A stretch of DNA of 64,000 nucleotides from Garcia nutans (GCA_947685225.1 CANTUV010000011.1:65646501-65710500); one strand, 5' to 3'; positions 36,879 through 50,466 are shown, numbered from the stretch's first letter. Notes: generated from the sequence alone by a model not told the origin. Numbers and translations are program-made.

Positions 36879-37634
36879 TTAATTTGAAGCCCCATCATCT
36901 ATTACAAACCACCGTCTTGTCATCCTGTTCTCACTGGAGCTAGGTCTACTTGAAGAACACCCAGAATTTCTTACGTTGAAGTCTCTTTGCTGATCATCAG
37001 TGGTTTCTTGGTTCGATGCTTGGGTAGAACGCAATGTGACTGGCTCAGGAACATACATACCTGGCAACAAAATTGTTGTATTTGTTTTCTGTTCAATTAA
37101 GCCACTGTTTTCTTGCTGTAGTTTCAATATTGCCTCGAACTTCTGTCTTCTAACGTTCTCTGAATCAGACTGGAGTAGTTTTTCAAGTTCTATTCCGACA
37201 GAGCTGTTACATCAGGAAAAGTTGGTAAATTAACATCACTGTTGTAGAATAAACTAAAAAAAATAAAAAGTGCAAGCTAAGGATAAAGTTTAATGAGAAC
37301 TAAGGATTTAGTGTCAAGCGTTCACAAAACCAAAATGGCATGTCAAAGAAAAAAATACCAAGAGATAAGCACTCTGGTTGATGCTACGTAACTCACCTAA
37401 GAAAGAAAAATAAGAAGAGAAGAAAAAGATATTGTACCAGAATTTCTTAACGGTGACTTAGCTTTATGACTTATAACCTACATTCTCCCATGGGAATGAC
37501 AGACCCAATCTAGATATCTACTGATATCTTTTTTGCCCTAACACATTAAAGGGACACTGTTACAGCAGAGTTTAAACTACATTTGACATCAACCAGTTAG
37601 ATCCAACCTTAGTTAAATTTTTGGAGTTGAGGTA

Positions 37635-37675
<41 letters not shown>

Positions 37676-40600
37676 TTAGGCCTCGGGAATTAGCATTTGA
37701 AGACAATTCTAAACTTAATATACACCACATAGGCAAATGCCAACTGCTTGTTCTCTTATCATTCCCCACTAATGCAATTCAGAATACTTTGGCATCTAAC
37801 ATAATCAATTGTGTCGGTAAGTGATGGTTTACAAACCCTGATACCCTTCAAACAGAAACATTACCAGTTATCCTCCACCCACCGAATCCTGTCCTTATCT
37901 TGAGAGGATTGAGAAGACATCCAGATGATGTTGCCAGTGTAAACTTTAACAATAACAATTAAATAGAGGATTACCAATATACTTCCAAGAAGATAGTAAC
38001 AATTATTTGTGCTACATTGCAATATCAAGTTTCCATGCCCCTAATCTAAAGGGGATCGGTTGGACCTCCACCCATGCTGTCAATGCAAACCTTAACAATA
38101 ATGGTAATAATAAAAGAAGTATCAGAAAAATCTATATCAATTATTATGAATGACATACCAATTCAGAGGAATGTGCTCCAACCAAGCCAAGCACGTGTTT
38201 CAAATCCTTAGCATGGAAGACCTTACGGCAAACTGGACAATTCCCCATTATGCCAAGCATGTCTGACAAGACCAATCAATTCCACAAAATTAAAATCATG
38301 AGAGAAAGTATAATGACCAAAATCTTCTTCATGACACAAATTGTTAACGATAATAAAATATACGAGAGAATAAATTTAGTTGTAAACCACAATAACAAAT
38401 GTGACTGGGGGAAGGGTGACAATGGAAAAAGGCACATGCTGGAACATTTACAATAGAATGTAAACATCACTGACAAAATTGAGAACTGTACAACATGAGA
38501 AGAATCACCTCCAATATAACGATTTGACATGCTAAACACAAGCATGTAATATGTTACAAGAAATCATACATAATTCCTTATGAATCATATCACTATTTTC
38601 CCCAGTAAGTACTGGTGGCAAGAAAAATATATCTCCGAAATGCATCTAGAACACATGGAAGCAATTAGTATTTTCCGTTATAACAATGAGTTCTCTAAAA
38701 GTATTTTAATTTTGTGGGCTGGGACATGTGTGTGTAGTGGGTAGTGACATTCCACATCTTCAGATCAGCTTCTAAAAATAAGAGAGCATTCCTTAAGAAG
38801 CAACAACATGACTCATTACTTATAACAGCTAATGAGTGCAAGCCCGTCTATAATATTGGTAACCTAATGAATCAATCAATGGTTTTTCTCCAAAGCTTGT
38901 CAAGGCCAAACCTCAACAAAATAACAACCATGCCAATATAACCAGAATGAAGAATTCATTCTTGACCTTTTTACATGTCCTATTAGGCACCAGTTGAATC
39001 AATCAGTTGTCTTTTACACAGTTCTTGAGACCATAAGTCTAATTAGAGCATAGACTTGCACACAGTATTAACTGTAGAGATCCGATCATTATTTAGTTTG
39101 CATAGTTGTATTTCATTCTACATAAAGTTTAAAATCCTGTACTCCACTAAAATTATCTGATCCCCTTGTGCTTAATTAATTGGTGTTATTGTACTAAATT
39201 TCTAAATAAGTATGGATACCCTGCCCACCTTAAATTCTGACCCATACATACCATTCTGATTTCCCCCATCTTTGGTGGAGCGCAGAGCTCTGCTAGATGA
39301 GCTGTTAGTGTTCTTTTTTTTCTCTCTTTGGAGCCAATTCCACCACCTTACAATGCATTCACTGCCATAATTTGGGGAAGGATAGAAAAGAGAAATCTTA
39401 AAATGTTCACTGCCACAATATATAGGGCAATAAAATAAAACTACAATAAACAAATATTAGCTAAAACAAAAGAACCAAGAAATCTACCTGTGAAAGCAAT
39501 GGAAACAAGACATCAACTTCATGAATGGCAAGCTTTCATCCTGTTCATCTTCAAGGACCAAAGGGTGGAAACACAATGTACAGTTGCCATCAGGGTAATT
39601 CATATCAGAAAGCTTCTCCACTGCTTCCTGGAATATTATATCTCAATCAATCTTTGCAATTAATTATATCAATAATGGGATACATCTCGGCATTAGTAGA
39701 CATTTTGATAATATATTAAACCCTAAGACAAACAAGGAATGAGAAATCAACTCCTATATATATTCATGCAAAACTTTAAAACTTAGACAGATACTTCTTT
39801 TTGTATTTCTTACAAGAAAATATACTTTACAAGTTATCTTAAGAAAATGTGATAACAAGTAGCAAAAATAATATTAATCCTAACAGTCTTAAAGGATAAG
39901 AAAAATATAACAGTGCCTCTACATAGATGCCTACAAGCACTTAATTAAAAGAATTGTCATATACTTGAAGAAAACTAGCTGCATGTATAATGTATGTCAA
40001 TTAGTATCCGTTAAATGTTACGGATATCAATTATTAGGTTGCCAATACAGTTTCTCAATTAGTTAAATTTTAAAATAATGATACCAATGCTAACAAAATA
40101 TCACAATAAGTACCTCGCAAAGTGTTACAAGCATCGAACATGATAAGAGTTCACATGCTCTGTCTCGTATGCTGGTTATTAGATGCTTCTTTCTTTGCTC
40201 ATCAAGCCCCTTCGATTCTATAATATCAATATGGGGTGGTTCCTCTGGATACTAACACAAGCAATTGGACAACAATTAGTATATAACAAATAAAACCAAT
40301 TGTATATGCAAGATAACATCCTATATATGACCTTGACATAATAATTCATGGACAAGCATCTGCCAAATGAGAGTGAATCCGTGGCCTATTATCATTACAA
40401 AGACGTGTGTGTGTTGCATTAATATATACAGTAAGTGCTGCATAGTACTACCTGGGGGCCAGCTTGTATCCCAATAATTGCTTCAACAAACTGCAGAAAA
40501 AATAATGATTCAATCGTACACTTAGAACACAGTAGCATGCTAAAAGATTGAACTGAGAATACTAGAGCAAATTTGAAGATTGAGCCACCAATCGTTGTTT

Positions 40601-41096
40601 GTGTAACCAGCTAAAATATCATAAGAAAACTCACTCTTAACAGCTATTAAAAAGTTAAGCTGCAGAACCCATGTATGTAAGCTATCTTAAGCTAGACCAC
40701 CAATAGAATCACTAAAGAAAGCGCTGGTCTAAGCAAAATTAGAATCAATCAATTTTTCATAAATAATCTTTTCCGGATTGCTGAATTATCCTAATTTTCG
40801 GAATTTCTATAAGCCGTGCCAAAATCGGAACTTAAATTTACAATATCTTCTTAGCATGTCGATTGAATGAGATTTTCTTTTATATATGCAATGGTCCAAA
40901 CCCTGGAAATTAAAAAATCACAGCAGGAGAAGCCAAAGAGATAGAGAGAGGGAGAGACCTGCTGAGAAGATATATCCGCGGTTCGCGGCTTGATATGAAC
41001 GTGAAGATGAGGAGGGAATGAATCAAGAACCACACAATCGTCGCCATACACGGCTTGCACCGCCTCCACTTCCATCAACACTTCTTCCTCCGCCAT
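36879..41096 (-). CDS. RWD and RING domain E3 ubiquitin ligase, RNF25-like
   Basis: Minus-strand exons: 40959-41096, 40452-40490, 40114-40251, 39488-39627, 39252-39361, 38159-38262, probably a 29 base exon 37865-37893, and 36879-37203 ending in TAA. All have GT-AG borders and phases that fit, giving about 340 residues. The N-terminal RWD domain (about 1-105) starts MAEEEVLMEVEAVQAVYGDD and has YPEEPPHI. The RING follows: Cys121 and Cys124 (CTLC), Cys146, His148, His151, Cys154 (CFHCFHSEC), then a loop of about 42 residues and Cys197/Cys200 (CPVC). The C-terminal part contains RRQKFEAILKLQQE and LLPGMYVPEPV, as in plant relatives. The protein would act as a RING E3, binding an E2 and using RWD for partner contacts. 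The exon joins around 37865-37893 are the uncertain part; all key residues are intact. Confidence 0.87.
37639..37672. repeat. (GA)n microsatellite in an intron
   Basis: About 16 GA units in the last intron of the RING ligase gene; CT-rich on the transcribed minus strand, where it could add to a pyrimidine tract. Confidence 0.9.
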
Positions 41097-42836
41097 TTTT
41101 TTTTACTCCGGCTGAAGACTAAAAAAAGACAGAGAGAGAGAAATGTCATGAGGGCCATAAATAGATCTTAGACACTTAGATTGTTAATTGATGCTATGTG
41201 GTGATGCCTGGCGCCGGTGAGTGGCCGGGTGCGTAATTTACCGATAATAACCGTCTCTTTGTGATAATTAATTTGGGTTTAGAGTATAGGTTTTTAATTT
41301 TTTTTATTTTTATAAAATCAATTTTCAAAATATAAAACATATTTTTAAAAATATAAAATAAAAATTAAAAATAGTTTTTGATAATTAAACATAAAAAAAT
41401 ATATTATAAAAATAAAAATAAAAAAAAAGCCAAAACAAAAATTATCTCAAACTTATAATAGTTGTTTTTCAACATATAATAATTTTCATTATTACAATTA
41501 AAATCAAATTACAAATGTTCACTTTATTATTTAATATAAATAAAATATGCAAAAATAATCTTTTATACATTAATTTTTTTTATAATATATATAAGCTAAA
41601 TAAAAAAAAAAAAATCACCAATCGCATATAAAATTAGTTAATAAAAAACTATTATAATTTAATTAAAACTCAAAACTCGATGGTGAGAGATTTAAAAAAT
41701 CTAAATTAATTGTAATTGCAACATCCAAAAATACAAAATGTTATAAAAGATAATGAATATAAATATATCATAAAAAAATTATAAACAACCACCCAATGTT
41801 TATTATTTATATATATATAAATTAAGCTAATAAATGAAAAAATAATAGACCCTGTCTAATGGAATCAAGAAAAAAAAAGCATCATGGTCACCTAATAAAT
41901 TGATAATAGATTAAAAAATGATTGGGAGAAAATTGAAAACAAAACAAAATATGAATAGTAAAAAAATTTTAAATTCAAATATAAAATATCAAAGTGTGGA
42001 ATATTTTGTTAACTCAAGGAAATGGTTGAGGTTATTTTCAAAATCCAAATATTAATGTATATGATAATTATTTAAATTTATTTTCTTCGATGTTTAGTAA
42101 TACAAACTCAAGAATTGTTGATAAAAAAATCATGAATTATTGTATTATATATGTGAATTCTATATAAATCTCATGGTAAAATAAAATAATATTTCATTTG
42201 GCTAGACATGTAGATTTTAACTTTAAAACGATAAAAAGTTTGTCGCCATATTGATATATTTAAATAAAAAGAAAAAATATATATTGGAAGCATTTTATTT
42301 TTATAAGTTTTCATTAATCTCTCTAATGATTTTCAAAATTTCATATAAAATCATGATTATACATAGAAGATCAATATTGCATTTAATATTTTAAAATAAA
42401 GAAAACAAATGACAATAAATTTATGTTTGACATTTGAAAGATTAAAAAAAATTTATCAAAACATCAAATGTAACGATGTAAAAAATAATACAATTATAAA
42501 CAACGACGAAATCAGAGACCGAATAAAGAAGGATAAATTTTTCAAATAAAAAATTTATCGGCGAATTAAATATAAAATTAAATATTTAATATTATAATAA
42601 AATTAAAATTTTTATTATAAAATTCTAAAAAGAATCTATCAAAATTTTATATTATTTATTATATTTTAAAAAATTATTAAATTTTTTTATATATTTTTTC
42701 ATTTTAGTTGTTAGATTTATTAATTTATTTACAAAATTTTATTAAATATTATTTCAAATGAGATTTTTTTTTCAAATAAGAAGTTTTATCTAATTTATAA
42801 CTAAATTGCAAAATTCTAGTATTAACTTAAATACCC

Positions 42837-43345
42837 AATTACAAAACTATAAATACTCACAAATAAATTTTAAAAAATATATATACGGTGAAAAAATCAC
42901 AATATATATAAAATATTGTATATATAATTTTTATAAAATACTATAAATTTTATAAATATATATATATGTATATATTTAATCACAAAACTCTAAGTATCAA
43001 CCAATTAAAAAAATATATACATATGGTGAAAAAATCAAGATATATAATAATATATATAATACATACATACATATATATATATAATTTTATAAAATACTAT
43101 ATACATATATATTTAATAACAAAACTCTAAATACTCATAAATTAAAAAAAAGTCAATATATATAAAATACTATATATATAAATTTTTAATAAAATATTAT
43201 ATATAAAAATAACATGTATAGTAAAAAAAGTCAATATATAAATAAAATATTATGTATATAATTTTAATAAAATATTTAATATATATATATAAAATACTAT
43301 ATATATAATTTTAATATAATATTATATAATTATATATATACACGT
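42837..43345. repeat. degenerate tandem repeat array
   Basis: Successive units near 42837, 42981 and 43116 each start with ACAAAACT(C)TAA, then have AAAAAATATATAC or AAAAAAAGTCAATATATA, then ATAAAATACTATA and TATATTTAA. Unit length shrinks from about 144 to about 100 bases; shorter partial units follow to 43345. Confidence 0.6.
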
Positions 43346-43357
43346 TTATATATAAAT

Positions 43358-43362
<5 letters not shown>

Positions 43363-43400
<38 letters not shown>
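43363..43400. repeat. (TA)n microsatellite
   Basis: About 18 TA units, 580 bases before the synthetase ATG. Confidence 0.9.
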
Positions 43401-43406
<6 letters not shown>

Positions 43407-43982
43407 CAAGTGCAAAAGAGGAGGGAATCCATTACTCCCCAAGACTCCCTCCCTCCGCCACTAATTATAAATAAAAAAACCTTTTAATATTTCACAATTT
43501 TTAATAAGAAATAAAATTTAATAAAATAACTAACCTCATATTATTATTATTCAATTCAATCAAAGTCTCAAACAAGTTATGTTTAATTAAAAAAAGCCTT
43601 AGCTCAAATATAATATATGTTTTTTTTAAGCTCGGTTATAATAATAATTTGTATTTTTTTGAAAAATTTATAAAAATATTTTAAAAAGAAAAATTATAAT
43701 ATATAATGCAAATAAAAAATTTATAAAAATATCATATGAATAAAAATTTTTATAAGAATACAGTTTATACATATTCTTTTATGTATATTGAGTATATATT
43801 TAATATATTTTTAATAAATTGTAAAAATATAAAAAGTGAAATTAAAAAAAAAAGGTATTTTATGTATTTTTTTTATTATTTTATACGGTGAGTTAAAATC
43901 TCTCTAGCACACGCTCATCTCAAGGGAGCAAAAAGTGGCTAAGGTACTTCGAAGCCTCAAACGCTAGAAAGGCAGTTCATCC

Positions 43983-46865
43983 ATGGGAATCCTCGCGCTT
44001 CCTTTAGTAGTCTCCTTTCTCAAACCCCAAACTGGCCGCCTATCCCTACTCCGCGTAGCCACCAGGCCAAACCATAGATGCCTTGGCCGTCAGTTCACCA
44101 AAACCACCGTCTCTGCAATCAGTACCTCTGCAGCTCAACAACATTCGTCAGCGGGTCCGAATAATGAGCCCCAAAAAGCCTCCATCCCAACGTTTCAGCA
44201 AGCCATTCAACGACTTCAGGTCAAATTCATAGGTTTTTAATTATTCAATACCCTTGTATAACTGGACACTTATCGACTCTTAATTGTATATATTTTGTAG
44301 GAATACTGGGCTTCTGTTGGTTGTGCAGTAATGCAATGCAGCAACACAGAGGTAAATGTTTAATGATTGCTTCCATTTGATAATTTAAAATTTCCGCTGT
44401 TTTTGCGCCGTTTTAACTCTTTGTCCATGTCTATGTTGACTAGGTTGGAGCTGGAACTATGAATCCTCTTACATTCTTAAGGGTTCTTGGTCCAGAACCA
44501 TGGAATGTAGCGTAAAATTGCAGAGTTTATAAGCAAGAGCTTTTGCATTTTTGTTTTTCTTTTGTCATAAACTATAAAAGTCTTATAAAAATCAACTAGT
44601 AACATTTATGAAGACAAGTGAATATTTGCCAAGGATTATCGGTTTACTGCATAAACAGAAATTACTGCATGTAGTATTTGTTGGCTGTCTCATTTCTTGC
44701 TTACCTGGAGTTTCAGATGACAGATATGTGGAGCCTAGTATCCGCCCAGATGATAGTCGCTATGGGGAAAACCCAAATCGCCTTCAACGTCACTCTCAAT
44801 TTCAGGTTAAATTGGTTTTCATTGATTGATGCAAAATTTTGTTAGGGTTAAAATCATTCAGCATTTAACTCTTTTTATTTTTATTTTTCAGGTTATACTA
44901 AAGCCTGATCCTGGAAATTCACAAGACCTCTTTATTCGAAGCCTATCACCTTTAGGTAGGATTTTTGCCTTCACTTTATGCCATATCAAATAGATCATGG
45001 GCTATATTTGGTACAATGTAATTAGATTAAGAAAGTGTATCAAATAGATCATACTGTGCAATGATGCTGCTCAGTGTGGGATCTCATCTTCATTCATCTG
45101 TAACTTTCATGTTGTGTATACTTTTGATTGTGGCTCGATCATTTAATTGCTATATTCTGCACAGGTATTGATGTTAGTGAACATGATATACGGTTTGTGG
45201 AGGACAACTGGGAGAGCCCTGTAATAAAATTTTCAACAGACAATTGCATTTATTATGCTTTTACCCAATCTTGTTTACTATCAATTTGCTGACAGGCATT
45301 TTGACTTTTGTTGACATGGAGATGCTTCTAGGTACTTGGTGCTTGTGGTTTGGGTTGGGAAATCTGGATGGATGGGATGGAGATCACTCAGTTCACCTAT
45401 TTTCAGCAGGTTCTTCCATGCATTTGCAGTTTCCTTTTTTTGAGTTATGCTTCTATTTTTGGCATTCAATATTTTGGTAGCTTGGTTTGATATTTTCCAC
45501 GTGAGGCTGATTGAATCTAAGTTTGGGATGATTAGTTTCCCTGAGGTAGAACTTAATTTTTCATGACCTATGAAGTTTTTATGGTGTTCTTTTTTCCTTT
45601 GTTGTTGTTCTCGCCCCCTCTCTTACTAGGCTGGAAGCCTCCAGCTGTCGCCAATATCTGTTGAAATAACGTATGGCCTTGAGCTGATACTCATGTTGCT
45701 TCAGGTCAACTTTCTATCAGTTATTTTCTTTTTCTTCTTTTTGTATGATTTGCAACCTTGGCTGAACTTCACAACTAATTGGCAGGGAGTTGATCATTTT
45801 AAGAAAATTCAATATGCCGATGGAATTACATATGGAGAGTTGTTCTTAGAAAATGAGTAAATGAACTTTTTCCTCTCCTTTTTTTCTCCTAAATATTGTT
45901 TTCATTTGAATCGCATGAAATGCACATTATCCTTTTGAAAATTCAGTAATGCGTACTGGTCATTTAAGTCACTCTTTTGCATTTATTGTTCCTTTTGTTT
46001 ATCCTCCTTATGTTCTTTAACATGAATCTTAAATTTACTTCCTTTTTTCCTCTCTAGTATTTGTTACTTTTGGCATTCATCTTCACTTCTAGCATGTAAA
46101 CGTTCGCTGCTCATACATGTTTTCTTCTACGTAATTATGTAAACCATGAATACACCACAGTTCTATTTCAGGAAGGAAATGTGTGCATATTATTTAGAAC
46201 ATGCTAGTGTTCATCATGTTCAAAAGCACTTCGATTTTTTTGAGGAAGAAGCTCATTCCTTACTCGCTTCAGGCCTTGCCATCCCTGCATATGTTTTGGA
46301 ACTTTTAGCTCATTTTCCACCTTTATTATCAAGAATATATGATCAGCTTTTGAAGACATCTCATGCTTTCAATATCTTGGATTCTAGAGGTTTTGTGGGG
46401 GTAACTGAGCGTGCTCGTTATTTTGGTCGAATGCGTAGGTGAGGTTACTTTTTGTCAAAACTGCCTGAATCATGAAGAGCTGTATTGTTTCTGATAGGAC
46501 AAACAGTTGAAATGAAATGACAGAACTTCAGCTGCACACTGAATGCCTAAAATCTAATGCTGATCATTTTAGGCTGTACCATTTTCTGTCATTTAGATAC
46601 AATCAATATTTAATTTTTTAGCACAAACAATCTGTTTATGTTTGAGGAGAAATATATTGCTTAGTATGAAACTGTTCTTCAATCAGTCCTTATCTTGGTC
46701 CCTCTTTTTTTTTTCTTTTTTTTTTTGTCAAATATCAGTTTAGCTCGGCAATGTGCCCAACTTTGGTTAAAGACCAGGGAATCTCTTGGGCATCCACTGG
46801 GTATTGTTGCTGAAACTATTCACCATGCTTGTGCTAAGGAAGTTTTGGAGGCAGCCGTGAAAAAG
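43983..46865 (+). pseudogene. EDD1: exons 1-11: targeting peptide and GlyQ-like alpha (catalytic) half
   Basis: Exons: 43983-44219, 44301-44351, 44444-44511, 44724-44805, 44892-44955, 45165-45220, 45332-45409, 45630-45704, 45786-45856, 46172-46438, 46739-46865. Landmarks in order: TFQQAIQRLQ-EYWASVGCAVMQ, VGAGTMNP-TFLRVLGPEPW, VEPSIRPDDSRYGENPNRLQ, DIRFVEDNWESP, GLGWEIWMDGMEITQFTYFQ, VEITYGLELI, YADGITYGELFLENE, EMCAYYLEHASV, SHAFNILDSRGFVGVTERAR and LARQCAQLWLKTRESLGHPLG. This corresponds to the separate alpha subunit of bacterial enzymes, which binds ATP and glycine. GLELI in place of the usual GLERI is the key defect. All intron borders remain canonical. Confidence 0.9.
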
Positions 46866-48081
46866 GTAGTTTACATCCATCCTCTCTCTCGGTTCCTGTA
46901 ATATGACATTTTCTTTTAAGATTTATTCCCCCCTACCCACTAAGGCTTTGGGATTCTTTTTCCCATATGTTCTTCTCTTTTCTTAAGATACATAGTGACT
47001 GAATACATTTGCTTCAAATTTTCAGCATGGTGATAATTATTAGTTGTTATATCTATTGTTTTGTAATACTCTGGGATTTGAAAATGTCTGTTACATCCCA
47101 TGTCCTTGGAACGCAATGCTATATGCGATATGGTGATACAGTGTTGTTATTTTGTATGGTTGGACATCATTTTGTCCATGACATGACATTATGTAGCTGA
47201 TGAAAAGTAGCTATTTTATCTGAGAAACAGGAGGAGAGGAGGAGGTGGAGGAATAGGAGCTGGAGAGTGGTATACTTGTTGCTATGCATCTCTTTGTTTC
47301 CATTTTTACCCTTTTTCCTTACAGATAGAAATAACTGGCTTTTTTATTACCTTGCATGACTATTTATTTTTCAAAACTTTATGATTCAATCTTATTTAGT
47401 CATGGTTGACATGAGATATTGTCTATAATTTTATGAAAATTCTTTATTGATACAGCAGGTGCATGGAAACCCAAGGTCATTTGTTCTTGAAATTGGAACT
47501 GAAGAGTTGCCTCCTCAAGATGTAATTCATGCAAGCCAGCAAGTATGATATAGTTCCTTATGAAGCATGTGACACATTATTTTCTTGATTTAACATATGT
47601 GCTATTTTAAGTTCTGCGCTATTCCTTTTCTTTGTACCATTATCCTTACCTTTTGCTTGATATTTCCTCTATTCAATATGTTTATTTTTCTGCCTGATCA
47701 TTTGTTATACTTTCTAATGGATATAAGTATTTAATCTAATTGATGTTCACTAACTTTCCTTGCTGCTTGTTACAGCTTAAAGATTTATTGTTGCAATTAC
47801 TAGAAAAACAAAGATTGAGCCACGGTGAAATTCAAGCCGTTGGTACTCCTCGCCGATTAGTGGTATTGCTATTGCTCCTACCTTTCTTTGTTGACAATTG
47901 CTAGATCTTTCATATGGAATTTGTTTTTCTGCCTATTGCAATTGGCTACTCCTGTGTGCCATTACAATATCTAGTGTCCCACTTGGGTTAACGCATAACA
48001 CATAATTATACATTATGTGTTAATGTATAACATATAATTACATGAATTATTTTTTTTAAATGATAAGGATGCAACCTAGAG

Positions 48082-50466
48082 AGGAAGCTTCATACTACTC
48101 AACTCAACTCAACAAAGCCTTAATCCCAAGTCAATTGGGGTCGGCTATATAGATTCTTTTTTTCCATTCAATACGATTTAGGATTATCTCTTCTGATATA
48201 TGTAAAATCATAAGATCATTTTGGATCACCTTTGACCAAGTCAGTTTAGGCCTACTTTTGCCTCTCTTAGTTATATCTACTCTAACTTGTCCGGTTTTTC
48301 TAACCGGCGCATCGCTAGGTCTTCGTTTCACATGGTCAAATCATCTCAATCTATACTCTCTTATCTTATCCTCAATAGGTATTACCTTCACTTTTTCTCT
48401 AATGCACTCATTACGGATTCTATCCATCCTAGTATGACCACACATCTATCTTATTATTCTCATTTTTGCGACATGCATTTTACTCATGTGTTGTCCTTTA
48501 CCGCCCAACACTCACTACCATACATCATCGCAGGCCGTATTATAGTGTGGTAAAACTTTTCTTTTAATTTAATTGGCATCTTTCAATCACATAGAACTCC
48601 TTTAGTACCCATCTACTTTATCCAGCCAGTTTTAATCCTATGATTTACATCTTCTTCACAACCCCCATTTTCTTGAAAAATAGAGCCAAGGTATTTAAAA
48701 TAAGTACTATGAGGTATTGTTATTCTGTCTAAAATAATTTTGCCTCTTTTTCTATTATCGCTATTAAATCTACAATGCATATGCTCAGTCTTAGTCCTAC
48801 TTAGCTTAAAACTCTTAGATTCCAAAGTGTTTCTCCATAACTTCAACTTTTGACTTACTCCTGCTTAAGTTTCATCTATTAATACAATATCATCTACAAA
48901 CATAATACACCAAGGGATGTCATCCTGTATATGTCTTGTTAGCTCATCCATGACCAAGGCGAAAAGATAAGAGCTCAAAGCTGAACCTTGGTGTAATCCA
49001 ATAGAAACGGAAAAATTCTTAGTATCCCCTCCCACAGTGCAGATACTGGTGATGACTCCCTTATAAATATCCTTCAAGACTTGGATATATCGTATAAATA
49101 TTCCCTTACGCTCTAGGACACGCCATAAAACTTTTCTAGGGACTTTATCATACGCCTTTTCTAAGTCAATAAAAACCATATGTAAGTCCTTCATTTCTTT
49201 ATATTTTTCCATCAAATCTCTTATAAGAAAAATAGCTTCCATAGTTGATCGATCAGGCATAAAACCAAACTGATTTGAGGAGATACAAGTATCTAACCGC
49301 AAACGGTGTTCCACAACTCTCTCTCACAATTTCATAATGTGACTCATAAGCTTTATACCTCTATAATTTGAGCAATTCTGAATATCTCCTTTATTCTTAA
49401 AAATATGTATCAAATTACTTTGTCTCCATTCATTATGCATTTTCTTTATACTTAAGATCTTATTAAACAAATATGTCAACCATGCAACTCCTATATCTCC
49501 CAAACATTTCCAAACCTCAATAGGTATCACATCTGGTCCACAGGCTTTACCAACTTTCATCCTCTTCAAAGTTTCTTTAACTTCCGAAAACCTAATCCGT
49601 CTAGTGTATTTCACATTTTTCTTCATCGTTCCTTAATATCCTCTTCTTAAACTAGAACCTTATTCTTTTTATCTTTAATGCACTTAACTTAGTTTAAATC
49701 ACGGCATTTTTTTTTTCCTTATTTTAGCCAATTTATAAATAGCTTTTTCCCCTTCCTTTATTCCAAGTTTTTCATACAAACTCTCTAAAGATTGTGCTTT
49801 TGCTTGACTAACTGTCTTTTTAGCATCTTTTTTCGCTTGTTTATACTGCTCAAAAACATCATTGTTATTACACTTGGGCAAACTCTTATACCATTCCCTT
49901 TTACTTCTTACCGCTTTTTCCACTTCCTCATTCCACCCCCAAGACTCCTTCGAGGGATGTCCACACCTTTAGATTCTCAAAAAATCTTTCTAGCTACTCC
50001 TTTAATTGTTGTAGACATGCCTATCCACATATCATTTGATGACATACTCACATCTTCCTCCCACCTCCAGCTTTGACCAACTCATCCTTGAACAACAATT
50101 GTTTTTCACCTTTTAAAGTCCACCACCTAATCTTAGGAATATTATTTCTCCTTGGCCTACTAATCAACCTCTTAAACTTGATATCCAAAACCACTAACCT
50201 ATGTTGAGTGGTCAAAGCTTCACCTGGAATAACTTTACAATTCTTGCATCGAGTTCGATTGGCTTTCCTTGTGAGTATGAAGTCAATCTGACTTCTATTT
50301 TGTCCATTTTTAAAAGTCACTGGATGTGATTCTCTTTTTATAAAATATTTGTTTGCCAGATTCAAACCATAGGCTAAAACAAAATCAATGATACTCTTAC
50401 CTTCTTCATTTCTAATTTCAAAACCATACCCTTCATGTACCTCCGCAAAACCTACTCTGTCTTTGC
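48082..50466 (-). mobile_element. 5'-truncated RTE-clade LINE in a synthetase intron
   Basis: It lies in the intron between 47862 and 50780, opposite to the gene. The 5' end falls within the endonuclease (VTFKNGQNRSQIDFILTRK and VIPGEALTTQHRLVVLDIKF, near 50150-50360). Next come a linker (49699-49923) and reverse transcriptase (48865-49626) with GPDVIPIEVWKCLG, FGFMPDRSTMEAIFLIRDLM and FIDLEKAYDKVPRKVLW. The catalytic box is MFVDDIVLIDET, with Val where most relatives have Ala. The C-terminal tail is at 48131-48331 (RPSDAPVRKTGQ). The 3' end finishes in GGCTTTGTTGAGTTGAGTTG, a short repeat tail rather than poly(A), as in plant RTE elements. Stops and frameshifts separate the frames, so it is dead. 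No target duplication was found. Confidence 0.87.

Larger units (their letters stand above)
41097..43982. other. AT-rich spacer between two divergent genes
   Basis: It separates the minus-strand RING ligase (start 41096) from the plus-strand synthetase (start 43983). It should contain both promoters, but no clear core element could be picked out. The right half holds degenerate tandem repeats (42837-43345) and a long TA run. The last 80 bases before 43983 are less AT-rich and look like a 5' leader. Confidence 0.5.

Noticed and set aside
46293..46340. Extra 48 bases in exon 46172-46438 read as a retained intron
   Set aside because: The GT to AG span inside it is about 41 bases, too short for normal plant splicing, and removal would break the frame. 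It is treated as an insertion.
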